Shown here: piece by piece, positions 51,822-60,895 of the stretch | How positions within the stretch are numbered: the first letter of the stretch is position 1 | Layout of the letters: the number at the start of each line of letters is the position of its first letter | Assembly: GCF_001984055.1 (NCBI RefSeq) | Contig: NZ_LYVO01000019.1 | Span: 1 to 64,000 of the forward strand | DNA: 64,000 bases | DNA from: Variovorax sp. KK3 | GTDB lineage: Bacteria > Pseudomonadota > Gammaproteobacteria > Burkholderiales > Burkholderiaceae_C | Reading direction: 5' to 3' | The notes under the pieces: generated by a model | What the model was told of the DNA's origin: nothing | The model's database searches: none | Seen by the model: the letters and a program-made list of their open reading frames with translations, nothing else | Position numbers and translations under genes: made by a program

Positions 51822-52457
51822 ATGGCCCAGTTTTTCGAACTCCACCCCGACAACCCGCAACAGCGCCTGCTGAAGCAGGCCGCCGCCCTGCTGGCGCGCG
51901 GCGAGATCGTGGCCGTGCCGACCGACTCGAGCTATGCGCTGGCCTGCCACCTCGACGACAAGGACGCGGTCGACCAACTGCGGCGCATCCGGCAGGTGGA
52001 CGAGAAGCACCACCTCACGCTGCTGTGTCGCGACCTGAGCGAACTGTCGAGCTACGCGCGTGTGGACAACAAGCAATACCGCCTGCTGAGAGCCGCCACG
52101 CCGGGGCCCTACACCTTTCTGCTCGAAGCCACCAAGGAAGTGCCGCGGCGCGTCAGCCATCCGCAACGCAAGACCATCGGCCTGCGCGTGCCCGACCACA
52201 AGGTGCTGGGCGAACTGCTGATGCTGCACGGCGAGCCGCTGCTGGCCACCACGCTGATTCCGCCCGGCGAGACCGACGCACTCAATGACGCCCAGGCCAT
52301 CCGCGACCGCTTCGAGAAGCAGATCGGTGCCGTGATCGCCTGCGGCGCCTGCCCCTCGGAACCGACCACGGTGGTCGACCTCACGCCGATGGGCACGGGC
52401 GGCGAGCCGGTGCTGGTTCGACAGGGCCGCGGATCGCTCGCACCGCTGGGGTTGTGA
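51822..52457 (+). CDS. Sua5/YciO/YrdC-type protein
   Basis: 211 residues. The nucleotide-binding KxR/SxN-type elements appear as ALLARGEIVAVPTDSSYALAC (22-42), LTLLCRDLSELSSYA and ATPGPYTFLLEATKEVPRR. The length and sequence resemble YciO more than the essential TsaC, which makes threonylcarbamoyl-AMP for tRNA t6A. Its role is thus probably in tRNA modification or an uncharacterised carbamoyl-adenylate reaction. It lies between the EamA and M50 genes. Confidence 0.87.
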   Translation: MAQFFELHPDNPQQRLLKQAAALLARGEIVAVPTDSSYALACHLDDKDAVDQLRRIRQVDEKHHLTLLCRDLSELSSYARVDNKQYRLLRAATPGPYTFLLEATKEVPRRVSHPQRKTIGLRVPDHKVLGELLMLHGEPLLATTLIPPGETDALNDAQAIRDRFEKQIGAVIACGACPSEPTTVVDLTPMGTGGEPVLVRQGRGSLAPLGL

Positions 52458-52503
52458 ACTTTTGCGCTGCTTCGCGCGCGGAGCCGTCTGAGACAATCGC
52501 CCG

Positions 52504-53163
52504 GTGGATATTTCGAACCTGATTGAAACGGTGCTCATCTATGCGCTGCCCGTGATCTTCGCGATCACCGTGCATGAGGCAGCACATGGCTACGTGGCCC
52601 GTTACCTGGGCGACCAGACGGCCTGGATGATGGGCCGCGTGACGTTGAATCCGGTCAAGCACATCGACCCGCTCGGCACCATCGTGATGCCGATCGTTCT
52701 CTATATCGCCACGTCCGGCAATTTTCTTTTCGGCTACGCGAAGCCAGTGCCCGTGAACTTCGGGCGCCTGCGGCATCCCAAGCGCGACATGATCTGGGTG
52801 GCGCTTGCGGGCCCGGCGTCGAACTTCGTCCAGGCGATCTTCTGGGCGCTCGTATTCGTTGCGTTGCCCGCGGCCGGCGTCACCGAGCGCTTTTTTCTCG
52901 AGATGGCGAAAGCCGGGGTGCTCGTCAACCTCGTGATGTGGGCCTTCAATCTCTTTCCCTTGCCCCCGCTCGATGGCGGCCGCGTGCTGGCCGGCCTGTT
53001 GCCGCGAGGTGGCGCGCAAAATCTACTCGCCCGCATCGAGCCCTACGGATTCTTCATCGTCATGGGCCTGGTCATCGCCGGCATCGTCGGCACCTGGTGG
53101 CTGCGCCCGCTGATGATCGCCGGCTACACCGCCATCAATTTTCTGATCTCGCCTCTGCGCTGA
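52504..53163 (+). CDS. site-2 protease family (M50) zinc metallopeptidase
   Basis: 219 residues from GTG 52504. The zinc motif His24-Glu-X2-His28 (HEAAH) sits in the first membrane segment, and the third ligand motif is FPLPPLDGGRVL. Five or six membrane segments in total. Small M50 proteins of this type cleave within the membrane, but most have no known substrate. It lies 5 bp before trpS. Confidence 0.9.
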   Translation: MDISNLIETVLIYALPVIFAITVHEAAHGYVARYLGDQTAWMMGRVTLNPVKHIDPLGTIVMPIVLYIATSGNFLFGYAKPVPVNFGRLRHPKRDMIWVALAGPASNFVQAIFWALVFVALPAAGVTERFFLEMAKAGVLVNLVMWAFNLFPLPPLDGGRVLAGLLPRGGAQNLLARIEPYGFFIVMGLVIAGIVGTWWLRPLMIAGYTAINFLISPLR

Positions 53164-53168
53164 GCCCC

Positions 53169-54569
53169 ATGGCAAGCACTTCCAACCCCTCCACCGTGCG
53201 CTTCCTCACCGGCATCACCACCAGCGGCACGCCGCACCTGGGCAACTACGTCGGCTCTGTGCGCCACTCGGTACGCTTCAGCCGCCAGGCCCACGTCCAG
53301 AGCTTCTACTTCCTGGCGGACTACCATGCGTTGATCAAGGTCGACGAGCCCGCGCGCATACAGCGGTCCACGCTGGAGATCGCCGCCACCTGGCTGGCCT
53401 GCGGGCTCGATCCGGAACGCGTGACCTTCTACCGCCAGTCCGACATCGTCGAGATCCCCGAGCTGACCTGGTTCCTCACCTGCGTGACGGGCAAGGGCAT
53501 CCTCAACCGGGCCCATGCCTACAAGGCCCAGATGGACAAGAACGTGGCGCGCGGCGAAGACCCGGATGCCGACGTCAACGCCGGCCTCTTCATGTACCCC
53601 GTGCTGATGGGTGCCGACATCCTGATGTTCAACGCCCACAAGGTGCCCGTGGGCCGCGACCAGGTGCAGCACATCGAGATGGCGCGCGACATGGCACAGC
53701 GCTTCAACCATCTGTACGGCGAGCATTTCACGCTGCCCGAGGCCGAGATCGACGATGCGGTGGCCACCCTGCCTGGCCTCGACGGCCGCAAGATGAGCAA
53801 GAGCTACGACAACACGATCCCGCTCTTCACCCCGCGTGCCCAGTTGCAGAAGCTCATCGCCGGCATCGTGACCGACTCGCGCGCACCCGGCGAGCCCAAG
53901 GACACCGAAGGCTCGGCGCTGTTCCAGATCTACCAGGCGTTCGCCGACGCGCAGGAAACCGAGGCGCTCAGGCGCGCTTTCGCCGACGGCATTGCCTGGG
54001 GCGAGGCCAAGCAACTGTTGTTCGAGCGCATCGACCGCGAGGTGGCGCCCTTGCGCGAGCACTACGACGCGCTCATCGGCGACCCGGGCAAGATCGAGCA
54101 GATCCTCCTGGCCGGCGCCGAGAAGGCGCGTGCCATCTCGCGTCCCTTCATGGCCGACCTGCGCCATGCCGTGGGCCTGCGCAACCTGGCTGCGAGCGCC
54201 GGCAAGGGTGCCGCCAAAACCAAGACGGCGAGAGCCGCCAAGCCCTCGTTCAAGCAATACCGTGAGAAGGATGGGCTTTTTTATTTCAAGCTGCTCGACG
54301 AAAGCGGTGTACAACTGTTACAAAGCTTGAGTTTCGCATCGCCGCAGGACGCGGGCCGAGCCATCGGCACGCTTCGAGCGCAGCGCGGCGCGGCTCTCGC
54401 ACTGCTCGCTGAGCAGTTGGAACCGGTCGACAATGCGAACACGCGTGCAATCGAGGACGCGCTGGAGGCGCTGGCGGCCGATGCCGCCGGCGATAAGAGC
54501 CAAGGGACGATATCGCGCGACACAACGACCGGCGGGGCCGGAGCGCACACAGTGAGAAATGAGCCATGA
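53169..54569 (+). CDS. trpS: tryptophanyl-tRNA synthetase with C-terminal extension
   Basis: 466 residues. Class I motifs HLGN (23-26, HIGH-equivalent) and KMSKS (208-212). The catalytic and anticodon-binding regions end near 345. An Ala/Lys-rich linker (GKGAAKTKTARAAK) then leads to an extra domain of about 100 residues (FKQYREKDGLFYFKLLDESGVQLLQS). E. coli TrpRS has 334 residues, so the extra domain is notable. The stop overlaps the ATG of the response regulator gene (ATGA). Confidence 0.95.
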   Translation: MASTSNPSTVRFLTGITTSGTPHLGNYVGSVRHSVRFSRQAHVQSFYFLADYHALIKVDEPARIQRSTLEIAATWLACGLDPERVTFYRQSDIVEIPELTWFLTCVTGKGILNRAHAYKAQMDKNVARGEDPDADVNAGLFMYPVLMGADILMFNAHKVPVGRDQVQHIEMARDMAQRFNHLYGEHFTLPEAEIDDAVATLPGLDGRKMSKSYDNTIPLFTPRAQLQKLIAGIVTDSRAPGEPKDTEGSALFQIYQAFADAQETEALRRAFADGIAWGEAKQLLFERIDREVAPLREHYDALIGDPGKIEQILLAGAEKARAISRPFMADLRHAVGLRNLAASAGKGAAKTKTARAAKPSFKQYREKDGLFYFKLLDESGVQLLQSLSFASPQDAGRAIGTLRAQRGAALALLAEQLEPVDNANTRAIEDALEALAADAAGDKSQGTISRDTTTGGAGAHTVRNEP

Positions 54570-55168
54570 GTATCTATGTCATCGACGACCACCCCTTGAT
54601 GCGCGACGCGATCGTGATGGTCTTGCGGCGCCTGCGGCCCGCCGAGACCATCGTCGAGCTGGAGCGGCTCGACAAGCTGGCCAGCGCGGTCAAGCAGCAT
54701 GGCGAACCCAACCTGTTCTGCCTCGACCTGAAGCTGCCTGACGTGACCGGCGTCTCCGGCGTGCTCGCGGTCAAGAAAATCTATCCCGACGTGCCTGTCG
54801 CCGTGTATTCGGCCTCGCCGGCGGGTGACATGGAAGAGGCCTGCATCGAGGCCGGTGCCGACACCTACATCGAGAAGTCGGCCAGCTCCGCCGAGCTGAC
54901 CGCCGCGCTGCGCGGCCTGCTGATGGCCGACACCGAGGTCGAAGAACCGGTCACCGCCACCAACAGCAAGTTGTCGAAGCGCCAGACCCAGCTGATCGCC
55001 ATGCTCGACCAGGGCATGAGCAACCGGGACATCGCCACCGAACTCGACATCAGCGAGCACACGGTGAAGGTGCACCTGTGGCGCCTGTTCCGCCGCCTTG
55101 GCGTGAAGAGCCGGACCCAGGCATTGCATCACGCGCGGACCAACGGTTTGCTCTCGAGCAGTAACTAG
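54566..55168 (+). CDS. NarL/LuxR-family response regulator
   Basis: 200 residues. The receiver domain has the acidic pair in VIDDHP, phospho-acceptor Asp54 (FCLDLKLPD) and Lys near 112 (YIEKSAS). The LuxR-type helix-turn-helix spans about 135-195 (LSKRQTQLIAMLDQGMSNRDIATELDISEHTVKVHL). It is translationally coupled to trpS and convergent with a histidine kinase gene at 55294, its likely partner. Confidence 0.9.
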   Translation: MSIYVIDDHPLMRDAIVMVLRRLRPAETIVELERLDKLASAVKQHGEPNLFCLDLKLPDVTGVSGVLAVKKIYPDVPVAVYSASPAGDMEEACIEAGADTYIEKSASSAELTAALRGLLMADTEVEEPVTATNSKLSKRQTQLIAMLDQGMSNRDIATELDISEHTVKVHLWRLFRRLGVKSRTQALHHARTNGLLSSSN

Positions 55169-55172
55169 CTCT

Positions 55173-55260
55173 CCCCCAGGCTCCCCCACTTCGTGTGGTC
55201 CGCCAACCCCCTCACCGGGGGCGACACCAGCGGCCCGGCAAAGCCGGTTCCGCGGTGTCC
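55173..55260. repeat. dispersed intergenic hairpin repeat (Comamonadaceae-type)
   Basis: Three adjacent stem-loops: CCAC-TTCG-type near 55189, CCCCC/GGGGG (55207-55211 with 55217-55221), and a long stem ACACC/GGTGT, GCGG/CCGC, CCGGC-AAA-GCCGG (55224-55258). The wording CCCGGCAAAGCCGGTTCCG is one I recall as recurring many times between genes of Acidovorax and Variovorax genomes. It is the only copy in this window. Confidence 0.6.
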
Positions 55261-55270
55261 ACGAACGAAA

Positions 55271-55295
55271 AGACCGCCGCTGGCGGTCTTTTTTT
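55271..55295. terminator. bidirectional rho-independent terminator
   Basis: Stem AGACCGCC (55271-55278), loop GCT, stem GGCGGTCT (55282-55289), then a seven-T run to 55295 on the plus strand and a matching run of As (AAAAG) on the other side. It serves the response regulator gene (plus) and the histidine kinase gene (minus), whose TAA lies in the T-run. Confidence 0.9.
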
Positions 55296-56730
55296 ATCCG
55301 ACTGCGCCGGAGATTCGCGTTTGAGCTTGTGACTCGTCGGCGTCATGCAGCGCGACGCGGAACACGCTGCCGCGGCCAAGCCTGGAGCGCACGCTGACGG
55401 GATGCCCCAGCGCGTGCGACAGCCGCGCCACGATCGCCAGGCCCAGGCCGAAGCCGTCCGAGGTGCCGGCATGGTCAGCCACCTTGTAGAACTCCAGGAA
55501 AACGTCGCGCAGATGCTCGCGCGCGATGCCGATGCCGGTGTCCCACACCTCCACCCGCAGCCCGTCGCGGGTGTGGCGCGAAGCGAGCAGCACGCCGCCC
55601 TCGGCCGTGTACTTGATGGCGTTGGCCAGCAGGTTGCCGATCATGCGGCGCACGCGAATCGGGTCGGTCAGCACCGTGCCGGAGCTCACGTGCATGCGAA
55701 AGCTCAGGCCCTTGGCCTCGGCGACGGGGCGGTACTGCAGTTCGAGGTCGTGCAGCAGCTGGGCCACGTCCACCCGCTCGATGTGCAGGCGCACCTGGCC
55801 CGAGTCGATGCGTGCCAGGTCGAACAAGGAGTCGAACAGCGCATTGACCGCGTGCGTGGCTCGAACGATCTTGGGCGCGATCTCGGCCACCAGCTCAGGT
55901 TCGTTGCGCAGCCAGTCGGCGTAGAGCGACAGCGCCAGCACGGGCTGGCGCATGTCGTGGGCCGCGCTGGCCAGGAAGCGGTTCTTCATCGCCACCGCCG
56001 ACACCGCCGCCTGGCGCTGCTGCGTCAGCGAGTTGATCAGAATGTGGTTGTGAAAGAGCAGCTCGAAGCTGTTGCGCGCGGTTTCGTGGATGCGCCGGCC
56101 GGCCCTCAGCAGCAGCCACCAGTGCAGCCCTGGCAGCAGCAGGAAGCCGTAGTGGAAATGCGGCCGCTCGAAGTTGAGTTCGATCACGCGGAACACGATC
56201 GCCACCAGCATGGTCACGAACAGCGTGTTGACGTAGCGCTTGAGCAGCGGCGGATGCAGCGCCAGCCCGTTGAGCGGAAAGGTGGCGACGCCGGCCACGA
56301 TGAGCCAGCTCATGAACTGGTTCACGAGCGGCGTGCGCTCGAAGAAGATCAGGATCGACAAGCCCCAGGCGAAGGCACTGGCGCTCCAGAGGTATCGGTA
56401 GCGCTCGATGAAGTACTGCTGCGCGGCCGAGTCGCGGTCGGCATAGTGCCGGCCGTACACCTGCTCGCCCCAGATGCGGCAGCCGGTCGCGCCGATGCCG
56501 ATGGCCAGCCACGCGAAAAGCTGCCAGGGCGGCACGTGGCCCCAGCTCAGGCCCACCATGGCCGGCATCAGCGCCGCGGCCAGCAGGTAGGAGCCGCGCG
56601 AGGCCCGCATGAGGCTGCGGATCAGTTCCCCGCGAACCCACGGTTCAGCCTCGTCGGCCGAGGCCGGCGCAGGCGTCAGGCTGGCGAAGGACGAATTGCC
56701 CAGCCCGGCGAAGGACGAATTACCCATCAT
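55294..56730 (-). CDS. membrane sensor histidine kinase
   Basis: 478 residues. Six hydrophobic segments between about 48 and 210 with short loops, then a coiled segment and the H-box with phospho-acceptor His258 (ASAAHDMRQPVLAL). An HATPase domain (NLLANAIKYTAEGG, GFGLGLAIVARL) completes it. There is no signal peptide or receiver domain. The N-terminus is a duplicated GNSSFA(G/S)L octad-like motif, also visible as a 24-bp tandem duplication in the DNA near 56690-56730. Probable partner: the convergent response regulator at 54566. Confidence 0.88.
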   Translation of the reverse strand: MMGNSSFAGLGNSSFASLTPAPASADEAEPWVRGELIRSLMRASRGSYLLAAALMPAMVGLSWGHVPPWQLFAWLAIGIGATGCRIWGEQVYGRHYADRDSAAQQYFIERYRYLWSASAFAWGLSILIFFERTPLVNQFMSWLIVAGVATFPLNGLALHPPLLKRYVNTLFVTMLVAIVFRVIELNFERPHFHYGFLLLPGLHWWLLLRAGRRIHETARNSFELLFHNHILINSLTQQRQAAVSAVAMKNRFLASAAHDMRQPVLALSLYADWLRNEPELVAEIAPKIVRATHAVNALFDSLFDLARIDSGQVRLHIERVDVAQLLHDLELQYRPVAEAKGLSFRMHVSSGTVLTDPIRVRRMIGNLLANAIKYTAEGGVLLASRHTRDGLRVEVWDTGIGIAREHLRDVFLEFYKVADHAGTSDGFGLGLAIVARLSHALGHPVSVRSRLGRGSVFRVALHDADESQAQTRISGAVG

Positions 56731-56774
56731 GCGCGCGGTCCCTCTTTTCCCAGGTCGGCTATGAATGCGGCCAT

Positions 56775-56799
56775 AAAAAAAGCCCCTTGTTCGAGGGGC
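56775..56799 (-). terminator. rho-independent terminator for the gene at 56918
   Basis: Read on the minus strand: GCCCCT, loop CGAACA, AGGGGC, followed by seven Ts. It lies between the small gene ending at 56918 and the kinase starting at 56730, so the kinase should have its own promoter in the remaining 44 bp or within the hairpin region. Confidence 0.85.
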
Positions 56800-56917
56800 C
56801 CCTGCTCGCGGCTCTGAGGCACGCTGTAAAAAAATCCGGCAGCGGGTGCGGCACGACGGCCCTGCCCGCGAATGCGCGGCCTGGCTGCGATCTTAACTGC
56901 GGCGCGGCGCCGCCGAG

Positions 56918-57127
56918 CTACGCGCCGCCGAAGTAGCGCATGGCCGTGCGGCCGAGCGGCGTCAGCGCGATGACCACCGCGCCGGCCTGCGCCGCACCCT
57001 GCGGCTCGAATTCCGCTTTCACATATCCCGCATCGCGAAGGATGCGCAAGTCCTCGATGTCCGCCTGTGAATCGAGCGTCATCGGCAACGAAGCGCCGGC
57101 AATTTTTCTCAGCAGCTCGTAAGCCAT
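56918..57127 (-). CDS. small protein, winged-helix-like
   Basis: 69 residues from ATG 57127, which has GGAGGACGGGG just upstream. The pattern (ADIEDLRILRDAGYVKAEF, then VVIALTPLGRTAMRYF) resembles the recognition helix and wing of small winged-helix proteins, where LTPLGR is common. I do not know its function. A rho-independent terminator follows 118 bp downstream. It lies 79 bp beyond the NarX-like kinase on the same strand. Confidence 0.7.
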   Translation of the reverse strand: MAYELLRKIAGASLPMTLDSQADIEDLRILRDAGYVKAEFEPQGAAQAGAVVIALTPLGRTAMRYFGGA

Positions 57128-57206
57128 CCCCGTCCTCCACTGGATTCGTTCGTCTTGTTGGTCGGCATTTTGGCGCATGCCGGCGCTCCGCCACCGCGCT
57201 CCCGGA

Positions 57207-59087
57207 TCAGGCTTTTCCCTGAGCGCCGGGCCATTCGAGGACTACCGCGGTACCCCCCTCCCGCCCGCCTCCGATCTGCAAGGCCGCACCGATGGCGTCG
57301 GCGCGCGCATGCATGTTGGCGATGCCGCGACCGGCGGCGGCCGGCGCCTCGCCGCTTCGCATGCCGCTGCCGTTGTCTCTGAGTTCGATGCGCACCTTCG
57401 GCGACGGCCCGTCCTGCCAGCTCGCAAGCAGCGCGATGCGCGTGGCCCTGGCGTGCTTGAGGACGTTGGTGAAGGCCTCCAGCAAGATCCGCTGAAGCTG
57501 CAACGAGGCTTGCGCGTTGAAGGCCGCGATCGGCGGCAGCTCCACCACGTCCCAGTCCAGCGCAATCCCGGCCGCGTCGAGCCGAGGCTGCAGGCGGTAG
57601 CGCAGCGTGGCGAGCATGGTGGGCAGGTCGTCGTGCATGGGCTGCAGGGAGTCGACCGCCATGCGCATCTCGTCGAGCGCCTGCTGCACGTGTTCGGTGA
57701 GCACGTCGGTGCGCGCATCGCGCTGCGTCACCAGGTTCAGCAGCCCGACGAGCTGCGAGCCGACACCGTCGTGGATCTCGCGCATGATGCGCTGCCGCTC
57801 GAGCAGCACCACCTGCTCCTCCTGCTGCGTGCGCAGTGTCTCGAACGCGGCACGCAGTTGCTGTTCGCGCTCCGCCACCCGCTGCGACAGCTCGGCATTG
57901 AGCACCCGGTAGTCCGCCACCAGCCCGCTGTATCGCTCGACCACCAGCCCGGCGAGGATCAACACGAAGAAGAAGATGGCGTGCGAGGTCAACGTGAACT
58001 CGGCGCCGCCGAACAGGCCGGCACGCACAGCCAGCAGATCGTGCGCGCCCGCCATCACGGCCAGGCTGCCGGCGCCCATCAGCACCCATGCGATGCGCCG
58101 GCGGCTGCCGAAGGCCTCGCGCACCACCACCGGCAGGCAGACGGCCGCCGCCAGTTCGAGCAGCGTCAGGCCGATGGTCCAGAGCACGGGCCGCGACAGC
58201 GCGAACGAGGCCGCTGCCAGCACCACCGCCGTACCCAGAGTGGCCTGGATCGTCCTGACCAGCCAGGGCGGGTTGCGTCCCAGCACCAGCAGCACGAAGC
58301 GCGCGATGAGCGCGATGTGGCAGGCATATCCGATGGCCACCAGTGCGCCCCACAGCGGCCAGGGCACCGGCACGTCGACCCAGGCGCGATCCAGATTGCG
58401 GATCACGCCGGACAAGGCGGCCAGGCTGAAGCAGCCGTAGAGCACGTCGCGCTGCCGCCACCACAGGCCGGCCGCCAAGCCGCCCATCAGCAGCAGGCTC
58501 ACCGCATAGACCACCGAGGACGTGTGCCGCCAGCGACGCTGCGCGACCTGGACGGCCTCCATGGCCGTCTCCGGGCCGTAGCGCACCACGCCCAGGCCGC
58601 CACCGCGCTGGCGTTGCATGCTCGCCTCGACGAGCAGTTCGTTGGGCTGCGAGGCGCGCAGCAGCACGGCCGGAATGCGGAGCAGGTGGCTCGCCTTGGC
58701 CGCGTCGTGGCCCGGGTCGCCCAGCGTGCCGAGCTGCGCGATGACCACGCCGTTGAGCGACACCCGGGCCTGGTTGCCGGTACCCGAGAGGACCAGGGCC
58801 TGCGGCTCGCCATTCGCGCCGGCGCCGGGCGGCAGCTCGATCCGGTAGCGCGCCGTCCCGCCGCGGCCCGGAAACTCGTGGTCCCATCGAAACGGAAGTT
58901 CGATGCGCCGCTCGCTGGCAGGCAGCCCCTCGGGCTGGAATGAGGCGATCGCCGAATTCGACACCGATCCCTGGGCCAGCGCCTGCGCCGGCATCGCCAG
59001 GACCATGCAGGCCATGAAAGCCACGAAGGCCAAGGCGGCCGTGGCCCACCGGCCCCGCCTGCGGCACAAATGCGCGAAGCGCGCCAC
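57207..59087 (-). CDS. NarX-type sensor histidine kinase with periplasmic sensor domain
   Basis: 626 residues from GTG 59087; GTG 59102, which overlaps the regulator stop, is also possible. Signal/anchor segment (ALAFVAFMACMVLAMPAQALA), a periplasmic beta-rich domain of about 130 residues resembling 7TMR-DISM sensor domains, then seven membrane segments. A coiled linker and HisKA_3 box follow (RQRIMREIHDGVGSQLVGLLNL, phospho-acceptor His), with an HATPase (LLEAFTNVLKHARATRI, GRGIANMHARADAIG). It is coupled to the regulator gene upstream; the stimulus is unknown. Confidence 0.88.
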   Translation of the reverse strand: MARFAHLCRRRGRWATAALAFVAFMACMVLAMPAQALAQGSVSNSAIASFQPEGLPASERRIELPFRWDHEFPGRGGTARYRIELPPGAGANGEPQALVLSGTGNQARVSLNGVVIAQLGTLGDPGHDAAKASHLLRIPAVLLRASQPNELLVEASMQRQRGGGLGVVRYGPETAMEAVQVAQRRWRHTSSVVYAVSLLLMGGLAAGLWWRQRDVLYGCFSLAALSGVIRNLDRAWVDVPVPWPLWGALVAIGYACHIALIARFVLLVLGRNPPWLVRTIQATLGTAVVLAAASFALSRPVLWTIGLTLLELAAAVCLPVVVREAFGSRRRIAWVLMGAGSLAVMAGAHDLLAVRAGLFGGAEFTLTSHAIFFFVLILAGLVVERYSGLVADYRVLNAELSQRVAEREQQLRAAFETLRTQQEEQVVLLERQRIMREIHDGVGSQLVGLLNLVTQRDARTDVLTEHVQQALDEMRMAVDSLQPMHDDLPTMLATLRYRLQPRLDAAGIALDWDVVELPPIAAFNAQASLQLQRILLEAFTNVLKHARATRIALLASWQDGPSPKVRIELRDNGSGMRSGEAPAAAGRGIANMHARADAIGAALQIGGGREGGTAVVLEWPGAQGKA

Positions 59088-59089
59088 GA

Positions 59090-59782
59090 TCAGGGAAGCC
59101 ACCCCAGGTTGCGGGCCTCGAACACGGCTTCCGACTTGTTGTGGACGTCCAGCTTGCCGTAGATGTTGCGGATGTGCGTTTGGACGGTGGTGATCGACAC
59201 CCCCATCCGCCCCGCCACCTCGAGGTAGGGAAAGCCGCGCGAGACCAGGTCGAGCACCTCGAACTCGCGCGGCGACAGGCGCTCGGTCGCAGCGCTCGCG
59301 CTCGGGACACCCGCAGGCGCCAGCGTCGGCGCAGGCGTCGGCATCGGTGGCTTGTTCGACTGCCAGCGCCGCAGCAGCTGCCGGGCGATCACCGGCGACA
59401 TCGGCGAGCCGCCCGCGCGCAGGTTGCGGATGTGCGTCGCGAGGTCGGCCTCGGTTCCGTCCTTCAGCAGATAACCGCTGGCGCCGGCCTCGAAGGCCTG
59501 CACCATGTTGGCCTCGTCGCCGAAGATCGAGATCACCATCACCGCGCAGGCCGGCTGGGTGCGCCGGCATTCGCGGATCACCTCCAGCCCCGAACGGTCG
59601 GGCAGGCCCAGGTCGACCAGCAGCACGTCGACCGGGTTGTCGGCCAGCCAGGCCAGGATGTCGCGCGCGCTGCCCGCGCCGTGCACGAGCGCCAGCGACG
59701 GATCGGCGCGGATCACGCGCGAGATGCGTTCCCGCATCGAGCAGTCGTCTTCGACCAGGGCGACTTGGGTGGGCGGCATCAT
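59090..59782 (-). CDS. NarL/LuxR-family response regulator
   Basis: 230 residues from ATG 59782 (a second ATG follows directly; one at 59827 is possible). Receiver domain with Glu11-Asp-Asp13, phospho-acceptor Asp57 (LLVDLGLPD) and Lys near 107 (YLLKDGT). A Pro/Ala-rich linker (PPMPTPAPTLAPAGVPS) leads to a LuxR-type helix-turn-helix (LSPREFEVLDLVSRGFPYLEVAGRMGVSITTVQTH). The kinase gene starts around its stop codon, so the two form one unit. Confidence 0.9.
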   Translation of the reverse strand: MMPPTQVALVEDDCSMRERISRVIRADPSLALVHGAGSARDILAWLADNPVDVLLVDLGLPDRSGLEVIRECRRTQPACAVMVISIFGDEANMVQAFEAGASGYLLKDGTEADLATHIRNLRAGGSPMSPVIARQLLRRWQSNKPPMPTPAPTLAPAGVPSASAATERLSPREFEVLDLVSRGFPYLEVAGRMGVSITTVQTHIRNIYGKLDVHNKSEAVFEARNLGWLP

Positions 59783-59852
59783 GAACGACGTAGGGGATGT
59801 GGAAACGAAGGCCCGCGCATTGTTCATGGCCTGGCCCGCGCCGGCAAGGACG

Positions 59853-60809
59853 CTACTGCCATGCGGCGCGATCGATGCTGCCTTGGTACTGCAAGACACC
59901 CGACTTGAAGATCTCGATCTTCACCGTGCCGTCGTCGATGTCGAGCAGGCCCCAGTTGCGCTGCAGCGCGCCGATGGTGACGCCGGTGCGCACCGCCGCG
60001 CCGGAAGAGGTCGTCTCGAAGAGGCGGCGGCCGCCGGGCAGGTCGTAGCTGGCCAGGTTGTTGTCGTGGATGTCACCGCTCAGGATCACGATGCGGTGCT
60101 GAGCGGCAAGTGCCAGCAGCCGGTCGTATTCGTGCTTGTGGTCGAGCCAGGTCTCGCCGTTGCGCGCGTCGAACACCACGCCGGTCGCGATCAAATGAAC
60201 GGTGGCCGGGTCGGCCGCCGCGCAGGCTGCCTCCATCGCAGCCAGCTGGGCCTGGCCGAGCAGCGGTCCGCTGCCGCGACGGCTCTTGTAGCTGCGCCCA
60301 TCGGTCAGGTGGAGCAGCACCTTGTGGGCAAGCTGCACCGTGCTGTAGCCCGGCTCCGGCACATTGTTCGGCCAGGCGAAAGGCGCCGCCGGATAGCTGC
60401 CCGGTGCCAGGCGCGCCGCGAGCGCCTTGCGGAACGCGGCAAACACCGCCCGGCTGGGCGGAATCAGATGCGCCCACGCCGGCTGCTTGGCGACATCGGC
60501 GCCGCAGGCGTCGTTCCACAAGAAATCGTGGTCATCCCAAATGGCGTGGGTCTCCAGCCCGGGCATCTGCACCAGCGCGCGAAAGTCCGGCTGCGCCAGC
60601 TGGCTCGCGATGCGCCCATGCGCATGCTGCGCGAACTGGTTCGCGGTCATCTCCTTGATCGCGCCGACGCTGGCACCCTGCCCCACGTCGTAGTAGGCCG
60701 AATCGCCCAACAGCACCAGCACGTCGGGCTGGCGCGCGGCGACCTCTTGCCACGCGGGCTGTTGCGGAAAGCTGACCGCGGACATGCACGAGCTGAAGGC
60801 GATGCGCAT
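59853..60809 (-). CDS. PhoD-like alkaline phosphatase/metallophosphatase
   Basis: 318 residues from ATG 60809. Metal-binding blocks VLLGDSAYYD (about 33-42), AIWDDHDFLWNDACG (about 89-103) and LSGDIHDN (about 240-247) are those of the PhoD family of Ca/Fe phosphodiesterases and phosphomonoesterases. It lacks the Tat signal of secreted PhoD, suggesting a cytoplasmic or alternatively exported enzyme. It precedes the NarL-type regulator by 70 bp. Confidence 0.85.
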   Translation of the reverse strand: MRIAFSSCMSAVSFPQQPAWQEVAARQPDVLVLLGDSAYYDVGQGASVGAIKEMTANQFAQHAHGRIASQLAQPDFRALVQMPGLETHAIWDDHDFLWNDACGADVAKQPAWAHLIPPSRAVFAAFRKALAARLAPGSYPAAPFAWPNNVPEPGYSTVQLAHKVLLHLTDGRSYKSRRGSGPLLGQAQLAAMEAACAAADPATVHLIATGVVFDARNGETWLDHKHEYDRLLALAAQHRIVILSGDIHDNNLASYDLPGGRRLFETTSSGAAVRTGVTIGALQRNWGLLDIDDGTVKIEIFKSGVLQYQGSIDRAAWQ

Positions 60810-60895
60810 TGGTGATCCTCGAACGTGGGCGAGCGCAGCATAGGCGTCGCCCGCCCCGTCGGCCATCCTGCCTTTGAGGGAGGCGGCCTTCCCCG

